A DNA stretch of 64,000 nucleotides from Rhodoferax potami (lineage in GTDB: Bacteria; Pseudomonadota; Gammaproteobacteria; Burkholderiales; Burkholderiaceae_C), in contig NZ_JAVBIJ010000001.1 of NCBI RefSeq assembly GCF_032193765.1, positions 3,658,001 to 3,722,000 of the forward strand, read 5' to 3'. The notes under the pieces are model-generated. The model did not search any database. It had not been told where the DNA came from and was given only the letters and a program-made list of their open reading frames with translations. Positions 27,754 to 35,816 of the stretch are shown in pieces (position 1 is the first letter of the stretch; each line of letters starts with the position of its first letter). Both the position numbers and the translations under genes were made by a program.

Positions 27754-28367
27754 GCGTTCACCACACGCAGGCCGAACGGCTGCGGGCTGCAGCCACCGCG
27801 CTGCAGGACCAGCCGCTGAGCCTGCAGCAACTGTTCCGGCTGCATGGCCGGGCAGGGCCGGGGGCCTTGTTGGTGGTGCTCGCAGTCCCCTGCCTCTTGC
27901 CCGTGCCCGGCGCGGGCATGTTGCTTTCCATGGGGATGGTGATGGTGGCTTGGATGATCTGGCGCTATTACCCGCGTCTGGTCATGCCCCGCAAGGTGGG
28001 CCGCTTTCAGTTGTCGCCGTCCATGGCGCGCCGTGCACTCAATACCTTGGCGTGGCTCTATGAAAAAGCCTCCCGGGTCATGCGGACCCGGCAGCGTTGG
28101 TGGCTGCAGCCCGGTCACCGCGTCTGGCTTGCGCCCTTTGTGGCAGCCATGGCGATGATCATTTTCTTGCCGATTCCTTTCGGCAATGTCGTGCCGGCAG
28201 CGGCCCTGTTGCTCATTGGCTTGGGGCTGGTGTTTGAAGACGGCTTGGCCATGCTCTCAGGTGTCGTACTGGGCGTGGTTTTGTTGGTAGTGCTGGCCGC
28301 TCTGGCCGGAGGGGCTGCCCACTGGGTGCCTGAACTTTGGGCCGCTTGGCCTCAGCGCTCGCAGTAA
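27750..28367 (+). CDS. ExoD family membrane protein
   Basis: The 205-residue protein matches the ExoD family: LQQLFRLHGRAGPGALLVVL, PCLLPVPGAGMLLSMGMVM, and a C-terminal FLPIPFGNVVPAAALLLIGLG repeat-like helix pair. ExoD was named from a Rhizobium mutant affected in exopolysaccharide and alkali sensitivity; its biochemical role is unknown. It overlaps the TerC/Alx stop by four bases and so is translationally coupled and placed under the same manganese riboswitch, suggesting a joint function in metal or alkaline stress. Confidence 0.88.
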   Translation: MSVHHTQAERLRAAATALQDQPLSLQQLFRLHGRAGPGALLVVLAVPCLLPVPGAGMLLSMGMVMVAWMIWRYYPRLVMPRKVGRFQLSPSMARRALNTLAWLYEKASRVMRTRQRWWLQPGHRVWLAPFVAAMAMIIFLPIPFGNVVPAAALLLIGLGLVFEDGLAMLSGVVLGVVLLVVLAALAGGAAHWVPELWAAWPQRSQ

Positions 28368-28381
28368 AACGCTGCGGAATT

Positions 28382-29200
28382 TCAATGCCCTGCCAGCCGC
28401 AGCGCCAATGCGCTGAGGGCCTGGTAGGCGTCGCCACTAGGCGTATCCCATGCGTTCACCACCGCGGCCTGCCGCTCAATGGCGGCCACATCGCCACGCG
28501 CAGCAGGGCCTGTGAGCGCACCGGCCGGACCAAGCCGGGTGATGTTGTCCACCGCATTGCGTAACAAGGTCGCGCGCAGGTGCGGCAGCAAGTGGGCGGG
28601 TACACCGGTGCGGGTCCAGGCAGCTTCTGCTACCGACTGGATCACCGGCAGGAAGTTAGTCGCAAACACTGCCGCGGCGTGATAGAGCACTTTGTCCGCG
28701 CTGGCCACACCGAACGTCTGCGCGCCAATCGCATCGAATGCCGAGCGCAAAGTGTCGCAAGCGGAGGTGTCACCTTCCAGCGCACACGCCGTGCCCGCGA
28801 ACTGCTGCACCGCCACCCCGACATCTGCAAAACTCAAGATGCAATGGGCACTGGCAGTGCGCCAACCCAGGTCGGCCAAGGGCTGCAAGCTGCCGGCGTT
28901 CTGGGCGCCGCTGCAATGAAAGACGATGGGGGCAGCGGTTCCGGATGGTTGCGTGGCGGCGAGCGCGCTGGCGACTTCGGCGATTCGCGCATCCTGCACC
29001 GCCACCATCCACACATCGGCCGGGCGCATGGCCTGCAGGGTGGCTACCGCCGTGCCCGAGCCCATGGCGGAGCACGCGACTTGTGCACTCGCCAAGCTGC
29101 TGGTCAACACATCTTGAATCTCGAACACGCCATGCCGTGCCCACAAGGTGGCCAATGTGCGGCCCACACGGCCGGCACCTATCAGGTTCAAAGTTGTCAC
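28382..29200 (-). CDS. Rossmann-like and DUF2520 domain-containing protein
   Basis: The 272-residue protein resembles short-chain NADP-dependent reductases of the ketopantoate/ProC fold: an N-terminal LNLIGAGRVGRTLATLW nucleotide-binding loop, a DVWMVAVQDARIAEVASAL segment, and a helical C-terminal DUF2520 domain (SADKVLYHAAAVFATNFLPV, GPAARGDVAAIERQ). No specific substrate is known for the family. It is convergent with the ExoD gene (14 bases between stops) and divergent from the epimerase gene at 29245 with 44 bases between starts. Confidence 0.85.
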   Translation of the reverse strand: MTTLNLIGAGRVGRTLATLWARHGVFEIQDVLTSSLASAQVACSAMGSGTAVATLQAMRPADVWMVAVQDARIAEVASALAATQPSGTAAPIVFHCSGAQNAGSLQPLADLGWRTASAHCILSFADVGVAVQQFAGTACALEGDTSACDTLRSAFDAIGAQTFGVASADKVLYHAAAVFATNFLPVIQSVAEAAWTRTGVPAHLLPHLRATLLRNAVDNITRLGPAGALTGPAARGDVAAIERQAAVVNAWDTPSGDAYQALSALALRLAGH

Positions 29201-29244
29201 GCGTGCTTCACTCCGGGAACGGTGGGCGCCGCTACCATGGCGCC

Positions 29245-30099
29245 ATGAAAAAAATTCTGGTTACAGGCGGCACCGGGGCCGTCGGCAAATACATTGTGGA
29301 CGATCTGGTGCAGCACGGGTACACCGTGGGGGTGCTCGATCTGGCCGCCCCTGCTCGCAATGATGTGGCGCACCATGCCGTTGACGTATTGCAGCTCGAT
29401 GCGGTGTTGCAGGCCATGGCCAGTTATGACGCGGTCATGCACGTGGCGGGCATTCCGCACCCGCTCAACGACCCGGCCAAGCGGGTGTTTGATGTGAATG
29501 TGAACGGCACCTTCAATGTGCTCGAAGCCGCTGCCCAGCATGGCATTGCCAAGGTAGTGTTCACCTCCAGCGAATCGACCATGGGCTTTGCCTTTGCGGC
29601 GCACCGGCTGGCGCCCCTCTGTATCCCGGTGGACGAAGCCCATCCAGCCCGCCCGCAGGACCCGTACGGCCTGAGCAAAGTGGTGAGCGAGCAGATCTGC
29701 AAAACCTATTCCGACCGCTTTGGGCTGCGCACCGTGTGCCTGCGCATGCCCTGGGTCTGGCTGCCTGACGATGCCCAGCGCCCGTTTTACCGCTCGCTGG
29801 TGGCGGAGTACCCCAACTGGTACAAAAACTTGTGGACCTTTGTGGATGCCCGCGATGTGGCGACTGCGCACCGCCTGGCGCTCGAAGTCGAGCTGGAGCA
29901 GCAGCACGAAGCCTTTTTCATCACCGGCCCGCACAACTGGACCGGCCGCGACGGCCGCGCCTTGATGGCCGAGTTCTGGCCCGAGGTGACGCAGTTCGCG
30001 GCTGACTTTACCGGCGCCGAGCCCTTGATTTCTCATGCCAAGGCCGCCCGCCTGCTGGGCTATGCGCCACGGTATGGCGTGACCGACGTGCTTGCTTAG
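29245..30099 (+). CDS. NAD-dependent epimerase/dehydratase (extended SDR)
   Basis: The 284-residue protein is an extended short-chain dehydrogenase: KILVTGGTGAVGKYI at the N terminus binds NAD(P), HVAGIPHP and VNVNGTFNVLEAA are family blocks, FTSSESTMGF holds the catalytic Ser, and YGLSKVVSEQI has the YxxxK pair. A sugar nucleotide or related compound is the likely substrate. The ATG at 29245 gives the standard N terminus. The stop overlaps the stop of the convergent PAP2 gene by four bases. Confidence 0.85.
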   Translation: MKKILVTGGTGAVGKYIVDDLVQHGYTVGVLDLAAPARNDVAHHAVDVLQLDAVLQAMASYDAVMHVAGIPHPLNDPAKRVFDVNVNGTFNVLEAAAQHGIAKVVFTSSESTMGFAFAAHRLAPLCIPVDEAHPARPQDPYGLSKVVSEQICKTYSDRFGLRTVCLRMPWVWLPDDAQRPFYRSLVAEYPNWYKNLWTFVDARDVATAHRLALEVELEQQHEAFFITGPHNWTGRDGRALMAEFWPEVTQFAADFTGAEPLISHAKAARLLGYAPRYGVTDVLA

Positions 30100-30776
30100 T
30101 TAGCGCCGGCCTGCACAGTCGGGACAGGGGTAGCAGGTGCTGGTGCCGATTGATGCAACTGGTGCCGGCGAAACGGTTGGACTTTGCCCGAGAGCCAGAG
30201 CGCAATCCGGACCTCCATCGCATGGGTCGGCAGGTACGTCGCAGTGCTGGTGTTCAAGGCCAGCACCAGCAGGCAAGGCGCCCACCGGGAAGCCGGGTGC
30301 CGCAGAGGCACCTGCCCCAAACGCCGCACCACCGGCACACTGACCGCCAGCCCGAGCAGCCAGGCGGCTACGACCTCACTCACACTGTGCGCGCCGACCA
30401 CGACCCGCGAAACGCCCACCAGCAAGGCCAGCGCGGCACCCAGCGGAGCGCCGAGATCGCGCCCCCACCGGCCGGGCAAACCCCGTAGCAACAAGGGCAA
30501 TATGGCCGCGGCCAGCAGGCCATGGCCGCTCACGCCGGTGAAGTCGATCGCGGCGATGCCGATGCCCCAGCCGTAAAACAGGCACTTGCTGGTCACGGTG
30601 AGTGCCACCGCAGCCGTCATGGCCATCACATAGCGGCGGGCAGCGGCCTGTGCGCCACTGCGCCACAGCCCGAATGCCACCAACACAAACGCCGGCAACA
30701 GCAGGCTAGACGAGCCGAAATGGGTCACGGTCCACCAGACCGGCGCAATCGGGGTGTTGCTCAAGGCCTCGCTCAT
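30096..30776 (-). CDS. PAP2 superfamily phosphatase-like membrane protein
   Basis: This 226-residue membrane protein has a PAP2-like C-terminal catalytic region with GVSGHGLLAAAILPLLLRG (in place of PSGH) and SRVVVGAHSVSEVVAAWLLG (SRxxxGxHxxxxV), but the first KxxxxxxRP motif is not visible and the final Asp of motif 3 is replaced by Glu. It may therefore act on an unusual substrate or be weakly active. The ATG at 30776 overlaps the srkA stop. It is the last gene of a minus-strand group with two kinases and a metallophosphoesterase. Confidence 0.78.
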   Translation of the reverse strand: MSEALSNTPIAPVWWTVTHFGSSSLLLPAFVLVAFGLWRSGAQAAARRYVMAMTAAVALTVTSKCLFYGWGIGIAAIDFTGVSGHGLLAAAILPLLLRGLPGRWGRDLGAPLGAALALLVGVSRVVVGAHSVSEVVAAWLLGLAVSVPVVRRLGQVPLRHPASRWAPCLLVLALNTSTATYLPTHAMEVRIALWLSGKVQPFRRHQLHQSAPAPATPVPTVQAGAN

Positions 30777-31825
30777 ACGATCAGGGGGTTGTCGCTCATG
30801 GCCTCGATCTGGTCCTCCAGCATCTGGATCTGGCCTTTCCAGTAATCGCTGCTGCCAAACCACGGGAAATTCACCGGAAAAATCGGGTCGCTCCAGCGCC
30901 GCGCCAGCCAGGCGCCGTAGTGAATCAGGCGCAGCGTGCGCAGGGGCTCAATCAGGGCCAGCTCCATGCGATCGAACTCGCGGAATTGCTCGTAGCCATC
31001 CACCAGCATGCCGAGCTGCCGGGTTTGCTGCTGCCGGTCGCCGCTGAGCAGCATCCACAGGTCTTGCACTGCCGGGCCGGTGCGCGCGTCGTCCAAGTCC
31101 ACAAAATGCGGGCCGGGACCGGCGCTGGCCGCGGCATCGGTCGGCGTCCAGAGAATGTTGCCGGGGTGGCAGTCGCCATGCAGGCGCAGCTGGCGTATAC
31201 CGCTCGAATTGGTCTTGTTTTGGCCTGTAGCGCCCGCCATATCTGCGCGAGTAGCTATCAAATCAATAGCTTCCTGGCAGCGCTTGCTCCAGAGGGTTTG
31301 CACATCCAGTGGCACGCAGTCGTGCGCGAGCAGCCACTGCATCGGCTCCACCGCAAAGGTCTGGACATCCAGTGCAGGGCGCTGCACAAAGGGGCGGCGC
31401 GCGCCCACGGTGTGGATACGCGCCAGAAAGCGGCCGATCCACTCCAGCACTTCACCATCGTCAAGTTCAGGTGGGCGGCCACCACGGCGCGGGCTCACGC
31501 TGAAGCTGAAATCCTGAAACCGGTGCAGGGTCTGGCCGTTCAGTACCAAAGGGCCGACGGCCGGAATCTCGGCGGCCATCAGCTCGGCGGCAAAGTCGTG
31601 CTCTTCCTGAATTTGCGCGTCGCTCCAACGCTCGGGGCGGTAGAACTTGGCTACCACCGGCGCGCCGTCTTCGAGCTGGACCTGGTAAACCCGGTTTTCG
31701 TACGACGAGAGGGCGGTGAGCCGCCCGTCGCCGCGCAAGCCCACGCTCTCCAGCGCGTCGAGCACCACGTCCGGGGTCAGGGTTTCAAAGGGATGGGCGG
31801 CGCCGAGCGCGGTGGGGGAGTTCAT
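30773..31825 (-). CDS. srkA: SrkA/RdoA-like stress response kinase
   Basis: SrkA (YihE/RdoA) is a Ser/Thr protein kinase of the APH/choline-kinase fold that protects stressed cells. The 350-residue protein contains PVVAKFYRPERWSDAQIQEE (Lys near 60), the catalytic loop LHGDCHPGN (215-223) and the metal-binding VDLDDARTGPAVQDLW (242 on). E. coli SrkA has 328 residues. Here residues about 186-203 (AIDLIATRADMAGATGQN) just before the catalytic loop are encoded by the dispersed repeat, which explains part of the extra length. The stop overlaps the PAP2 start by four bases, and the gene is preceded by the kinase-Usp gene 53 bases upstream. Confidence 0.9.
   Translation of the reverse strand: MNSPTALGAAHPFETLTPDVVLDALESVGLRGDGRLTALSSYENRVYQVQLEDGAPVVAKFYRPERWSDAQIQEEHDFAAELMAAEIPAVGPLVLNGQTLHRFQDFSFSVSPRRGGRPPELDDGEVLEWIGRFLARIHTVGARRPFVQRPALDVQTFAVEPMQWLLAHDCVPLDVQTLWSKRCQEAIDLIATRADMAGATGQNKTNSSGIRQLRLHGDCHPGNILWTPTDAAASAGPGPHFVDLDDARTGPAVQDLWMLLSGDRQQQTRQLGMLVDGYEQFREFDRMELALIEPLRTLRLIHYGAWLARRWSDPIFPVNFPWFGSSDYWKGQIQMLEDQIEAMSDNPLIV
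31214..31270 (-). repeat. Dispersed repeat, coding copy C (inside srkA)
   Basis: Read on the minus strand: GCTATTGATTTGATAGC, TACTCGCGCAGATATG, GCGGGCGCTACAGGCC, AAAACAAG. It is translated as AIDLIATRADMAGATGQN in the same repeat frame as copies A and B. It lies in the segment just upstream of the kinase catalytic loop. The match with the non-coding copy at 55677 is the closest. Confidence 0.8.
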
Positions 31826-31878
31826 GCGGGCATTGTCCCCCGCTTTGCCGCCCGGGCGGGGTACGCCCGGCAGTCCGT

Positions 31879-33396
31879 TCAGCCTAGCGGGCCGAGGTCG
31901 TCGCCATAGCCGGAGAGGCCTCCCGGCTCGGCGTCGGAGTCCGAGTAGCCCGCTGACGCGGTGGTGCGTGCGTCTGCACCCAAGTGCTCGAAAGGCAAGG
32001 CCTGCTTGACCAGAATCAGAGTGCAGGGCGCCTCCATTGCCACCTTGATCGGTACCGTGGCGACAAAGCGTTGGGTCTTGAGCCCGTGGGTGGCCGCCCC
32101 CATGACGATCACGCTCACCTGGTTGCCCCGCGCATAGTCCAGCAGGGCCTGTGCCACGTCGCTGCTCTCGAGGACATGGCACGACATCTGGTGGCCCGGG
32201 TGGTCCAGCGGCTGGGCCCATTGACGCAGCGCACTCAGGTAGCGCCGGTGCACATGGGTTTCGCTTTTGCTGTCGTCCGAGGCGCTGGTCTGGCTGCCGG
32301 AGATGACGGTCACACACGCCAGCCGTGCGCCCGGCCGGGTGCCCAGTGATCTGGCGACCGCTTGGCGCAGGCTGTAGAGGGTGGCATCACTCGCATCTTT
32401 GTGCGGTACGGCCACCATGACGATGGGGACTTCTTCGAGCTGTTGGGCCGGCAAGGGGCTGGGCTGGTAGTGCATGCCCGCTGCCTTGATCCACCGTTTG
32501 AAATGGGTGCGAAACGGGGTGCCTTGGATGTTGGTGCCGCGCTGGGTGACATGCACCTGGGTCGGGTGTGCCAGGTCAAAGGCCAGATGCGCGGCCGACG
32601 GGTAGCGCTTGGCGGCCTCCGGCTCCAGGCAGCGCAAGACCACCTCTTGCAACCAGGCAGGCACCTCCGGGCGGCGCTTGCGCGGCGGCACCGGGTCCAT
32701 CCACAAGCGCTGGCGCAGGCCGGCTTGGGTGAGCGGCTCCCCAAAGGGCAACTCTGCGGTGCACAGCTGGTAGAGCATGACACCGATGGCAAACACATCG
32801 CTGCGCGGGTCGCCCCGCACGCCCACTACCTGCTCGGGGGCAATCCACGCGGGCGAGCCCACCGCCTTGCGCAATTGCTCGGCCAGCAGATCCGGAAAGT
32901 GCGCGTGGCAAGAGAGCCCGAAGTCCAGCAGCACTGCGCTGCCGTCCCCGCGGATCAGCACATTGGCGGGTTTGAGGTCGAGATGCACCGTGTTTTGCTG
33001 GTGCAGTGCATGGGCGGCGCGGGCCACGGCTGCGCCCAGGCGCGTGATCTCAGCTACATCTAGAGGTTGTGGGCCATCCAGCCAGTGCTGCAGGGTGCGC
33101 CCCTGCACGTATTCCATGACCAGATAGGGCACGTGTACCAGGTCGCCGGCGGCCACAAACCGGGGGGTATGCGGGCCGCTCAGGGCTTGCATGATCTGGC
33201 ACTCCACCTCGAAGCTGACGATGTTCTCCGCCCCGTCGCCCGCGGTCATGCGGGGAACCTTCATGGCCATGTCAAAGCCGGGCCCCGGCCGCCCGTCGGC
33301 ATACACGACCCGGTAAATATGGGCCATGCCGCCGGAGTGGATGCAGGCTTCGATACGGAAGCCGTCCAGCACCTCGCCCGGTTCGAGCAGTTTCAT
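31879..33396 (-). CDS. Serine/threonine protein kinase fused to a universal stress protein domain
   Basis: The 505-residue protein has a Hanks-type kinase domain (about 12-280): a glycine-rich segment IHSGGMAHIYRV, Lys-46 in AMKVPR, HLDLKPANV (138-146), DFGLS (158-162) and GSPAWIAPEQ (180-189). A linker leads to a UspA-like domain (about 323-465) beginning VPIVMVAVPHKD and ending VIVMGAATHGLK and PIKVAMEAPCTLILVK. The Usp ATP loop (G-x2-G-x9-G-S/T) is only partly kept. The last 40 residues are Gly/Asp/Ser-rich. It overlaps the metallophosphoesterase stop by four bases. Coupling of a kinase with a putative phosphatase points to a phosphorylation-based stress pathway, the target of which is unknown. 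Confidence 0.9.
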   Translation of the reverse strand: MKLLEPGEVLDGFRIEACIHSGGMAHIYRVVYADGRPGPGFDMAMKVPRMTAGDGAENIVSFEVECQIMQALSGPHTPRFVAAGDLVHVPYLVMEYVQGRTLQHWLDGPQPLDVAEITRLGAAVARAAHALHQQNTVHLDLKPANVLIRGDGSAVLLDFGLSCHAHFPDLLAEQLRKAVGSPAWIAPEQVVGVRGDPRSDVFAIGVMLYQLCTAELPFGEPLTQAGLRQRLWMDPVPPRKRRPEVPAWLQEVVLRCLEPEAAKRYPSAAHLAFDLAHPTQVHVTQRGTNIQGTPFRTHFKRWIKAAGMHYQPSPLPAQQLEEVPIVMVAVPHKDASDATLYSLRQAVARSLGTRPGARLACVTVISGSQTSASDDSKSETHVHRRYLSALRQWAQPLDHPGHQMSCHVLESSDVAQALLDYARGNQVSVIVMGAATHGLKTQRFVATVPIKVAMEAPCTLILVKQALPFEHLGADARTTASAGYSDSDAEPGGLSGYGDDLGPLG

Positions 33397-34142
33397 CGGC
33401 CTTGCTCCAAGCGCTGGGCGAAGAATTCCGGCAGGCCCGCTGCGCGGATGGCGGTGGCCGCCGCGAAATGGTCATACGGCACCCGGTAAAAGGTCAGCTG
33501 TTGGCGCTCGGTGTCGAGGAGGGCGTACATGGCCTCGGGCTTGCCGTCGCGGGGCTGGCCGACCGAGCCTACGGTGCTCAGCCAGTGCCGGTGTTTGGGC
33601 ACCGGTACGGCCACACCGGCCTGCGGGGTGAACTTCATCAACCCGCTGGTGCCCCGGTAGTACAGGCTTTGCAGATGTACATGGCCGCCGAACACGTAGC
33701 GCACATCGGGTAGCGCGCCGGCAGCGTTTAGGCTCTCGGTGGCACTGCGCTCGTCGTAGACATAGCGCCAGAGTTCGGGGGCGTCCACACTGGCGTGGAC
33801 GAGCAATACGGTGTCCATGTGGTGGGTGAGAGGCAGGGCGGCGATCCATTCCCGTTGGCTGCTGCTGAGTTGCCGGTGCGTCCAGTCGGCAGTGCTGTCG
33901 CCGATCGTTTTGGGCACTGCAGGGGGGGCGACCGCCATGGCGTCATGGTTGCCTTTGAGCACGATGGCGCCCTCTTCGGTGAGCAGCATGATGCGCTGCA
34001 CCACCTCTGCCGGCTGTGCGCCGTAACCCACCATGTCCCCCAGAAATGCAAATCGCTGTGCTTTTTGCGCGCGTGCATGGGCCAGGCAGGCCTCCAATGC
34101 CTGCAGGTTGCCGTGTATGTCGGACAACAAAGCCAATCTCAT
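33393..34142 (-). CDS. Metallophosphoesterase
   Basis: The 249-residue calcineurin-like phosphoesterase has the two-metal motifs in order: LLSDIHGN (DxH), FLGDMVGYG (GDxxxxG), KGNHD (GNHD), VHASVD (H) and GGHVHLQ (GHxH). The start MRLALLSDIHGNLQALEAC is the first ATG. The YfcE/DR1281-like group acts on phosphodiesters or phosphoproteins. Being translationally coupled to a Ser/Thr kinase gene, it could be the opposing phosphatase, but a nucleotide-phosphodiesterase role is equally possible. It is divergent from the K+ channel gene at 34279. Confidence 0.9.
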   Translation of the reverse strand: MRLALLSDIHGNLQALEACLAHARAQKAQRFAFLGDMVGYGAQPAEVVQRIMLLTEEGAIVLKGNHDAMAVAPPAVPKTIGDSTADWTHRQLSSSQREWIAALPLTHHMDTVLLVHASVDAPELWRYVYDERSATESLNAAGALPDVRYVFGGHVHLQSLYYRGTSGLMKFTPQAGVAVPVPKHRHWLSTVGSVGQPRDGKPEAMYALLDTERQQLTFYRVPYDHFAAATAIRAAGLPEFFAQRLEQGR

Positions 34143-34278
34143 CGCGTCTCCATCGTTGTTATTCGGGTGATCTGCGCATCATGCTCCGCCGGGCTGACAG
34201 CAAGTTTGCAGACGCAGGGGCTTGCGCCGATTGATGCAGGTCAAAGTCTGCCGCTCCGGGCACTCTTACAGTGCTTGC

Positions 34279-34704
34279 ATGCGCAAAGTCAAACTCCACA
34301 AACTCGTGATCGGCCGCCGGGGGCTGGCGTATTCGCTGGGGCTGTGCATGTTGATTCTGGGCATCGGGGGCCTGGGCTTCTGGGTGCTGGAGCCACGCGC
34401 AGAAACCTATAGCGACGGCTTGTGGCTGGCTTTCACGACGGCAGCGACCGTGGGCTATGGCGATATTGTGCCCAGCACACACGCTTCACGCTTTTTTTCG
34501 GTGCTGGTGGTGCTCATGGGGCTGGCGGTGCTGTCGCTGGTGACCGCGTCGGTGGCAGCCATGCTGGTGGAGGTGGAAGAGCGCGCGGTGGATAGTGAGT
34601 TGCTGCGCGAAATCCATGCCCTGCGCCTGGAGGTGCGGCACTTGCGCGAGGAGGTGCATGCACAGCAATCCGCAAGCGGCAAACAAAAAGCCGACGCGCC
34701 CTGA
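34279..34704 (+). CDS. Small potassium channel (ion channel superfamily)
   Basis: The 141-residue protein has two predicted membrane helices flanking a pore with the K+ selectivity filter TVGYGD (57-62), in the context LWLAFTTAATVGYGDIVP. The C-terminal part (about 98-128) is a Glu/Leu/Arg-rich coiled coil (EEIHALRLEVRHLREEVH pattern) that could assemble tetramers. The protein lacks any RCK or voltage-sensor domain. The ATG at 34279 excludes an upstream frame extension. Its stop is inside the terminator hairpin of the convergent ohr gene. Confidence 0.88.
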   Translation: MRKVKLHKLVIGRRGLAYSLGLCMLILGIGGLGFWVLEPRAETYSDGLWLAFTTAATVGYGDIVPSTHASRFFSVLVVLMGLAVLSLVTASVAAMLVEVEERAVDSELLREIHALRLEVRHLREEVHAQQSASGKQKADAP

Positions 34705-34717
34705 GGCGTGCCGGCTT
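34685..34717 (-). terminator. Terminator of ohr, overlapping the K+ channel stop
   Basis: On the minus strand a GC-rich hairpin (AAGCCG-GC-ACGC pairing with GCGT-CGGCTT, loop around CTCAGGGC) is followed by TTTTTGTTTG, typical of a Rho-independent terminator. It lies about 40 bases after the ohr stop, and the last codons and stop (34702-34704) of the convergent K+ channel gene are inside the hairpin. On the plus strand the downstream T-tract is missing, so it should work mainly for ohr. Confidence 0.6.
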
Positions 34718-34758
34718 GTAAGGCCTGCGGCGCCAGGGCACCGCGGGGCAGATCGCGA

Positions 34759-35187
34759 TTAAACGATCGTGATGGTCACTTCGATGTTGCCGCGTGTCGC
34801 GTTGGAGTAGGGGCAGACTTCGTGGGTCTTGGCAACCAGGGCTTCAGCAGCAGCGCGGTCCATGCCGGGGATGCTGACTTCCAGGGCGACTTCAATGCCG
34901 AAGCCTTGGGGGATCTGGCCGATGCCGACGGATGCGTTGATGCTCACGTCTGCTGGCAAGGCGATCTTTTGAGTGCCGGCCACAAACTTCAGGGCGCCGA
35001 TAAAGCAAGCGCTGTAGCCGGAGGCAAACAGCTGCTCAGGGTTCACACCGCCGCCAGCGCCACCCATTTCTTTGGGCACTGCCAGCTTCAGGTCCAACAG
35101 GCCGTCGGAAGTGCGTGTGGTGCCGTCACGGCCGCCAGTGGAGGTGGCGTGCGCTGTGTAGAGAACTTTCTCGATCTTGTTGACCAT
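34759..35187 (-). CDS. ohr: Organic hydroperoxide resistance protein Ohr
   Basis: Ohr is a thiol peroxidase that reduces organic hydroperoxides using two active cysteines and lipoyl-type reductants. The 142-residue protein has both: Cys-61 in [13 protein letters not shown] and Cys-125 in [13 protein letters not shown], and starts [20 protein letters not shown] as in the family. OsmC relatives are excluded by this context. ohrR lies 56 bases upstream on the same strand and likely controls it. Confidence 0.95.
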   Translation of the reverse strand: MVNKIEKVLYTAHATSTGGRDGTTRTSDGLLDLKLAVPKEMGGAGGGVNPEQLFASGYSACFIGALKFVAGTQKIALPADVSINASVGIGQIPQGFGIEVALEVSIPGMDRAAAEALVAKTHEVCPYSNATRGNIEVTITIV

Positions 35188-35243
35188 GGTGCTTCTTTCA
35201 TAAAAGCTGCGTCAGCAGCGGTTGGGGGTAATCGTGAAGGGGT

Positions 35244-35711
35244 TTAACCGTGTGAGCCGGTCAGCCGGTCACGCAGGGTTTGAACTTGTCCAGTGAGAGC
35301 CATGAGCTCCGGCACGGGGCAGCCGCTGGCGGCAACAACGCAGGCCGGGATACTGATGGCCTTGGCTTTCAGGGCGCGGCCTTCGGGGCTTACAAACACT
35401 TCCACACGGCGCTCGTCTTGGGCACTGCGCTGACGGCGTAACAGGCCGCTGGCCTCCATGCGCTTGAGCAAGGGCGTGAGCGTTCCGGAGTCAAGGAACA
35501 GGCGCTCGCCCAGGGCAGAAACGCTCAGGCCATCGGTCTCCCACAGCACCAGCATGACCAGGTATTGCGGGTATGTCAGCTGCAGGGCGTCCAGCAAGGG
35601 CTTGTACAGCTTGGTCATGGCCAGTGAAGCGGAGTACAGCGCAAAGCACAGCTGGTTGTCCAGCCGCAAGGCAGCATCGTTGGCGGGAAGTGGGTGTGCG
35701 CTGTGGGGCAT
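35244..35711 (-). CDS. ohrR: Organic hydroperoxide-sensing regulator OhrR (MarR family)
   Basis: The 155-residue MarR-type regulator has the reactive cysteine in [20 protein letters not shown] (Cys-22), which senses organic hydroperoxides, followed by the winged helix ([37 protein letters not shown]). When oxidised it releases ohr and its own promoter. The linkage ohrR to ohr on one strand and an AATTG inverted repeat upstream support the assignment. Start ATG at 35711. Confidence 0.94.
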   Translation of the reverse strand: MPHSAHPLPANDAALRLDNQLCFALYSASLAMTKLYKPLLDALQLTYPQYLVMLVLWETDGLSVSALGERLFLDSGTLTPLLKRMEASGLLRRQRSAQDERRVEVFVSPEGRALKAKAISIPACVVAASGCPVPELMALTGQVQTLRDRLTGSHG

Positions 35712-35735
35712 GGGCTGAATTGTATTTCGCGATTA

Positions 35736-35749
35736 AATTGTGTGCAATT
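35736..35749. promoter_or_regulatory. Candidate OhrR operator
   Basis: AATTGTGTGCAATT has perfect 5-base arms AATTG/CAATT separated by four bases, and lies in an A/T-rich block 25 bases upstream of ohrR (35712-35760 also contains AAATTGT copies). Known OhrR operators are AT-rich inverted repeats with TACAATT-like half sites, which this resembles. It would serve ohrR and probably ohr. Confidence 0.5.
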
Positions 35750-35816
35750 AAATTGTGAAATGCTTATGTGGCGTAGGGCGATAGCAGCCGGGGTGCATGC
35801 ATCAGGCCGGATTCTG

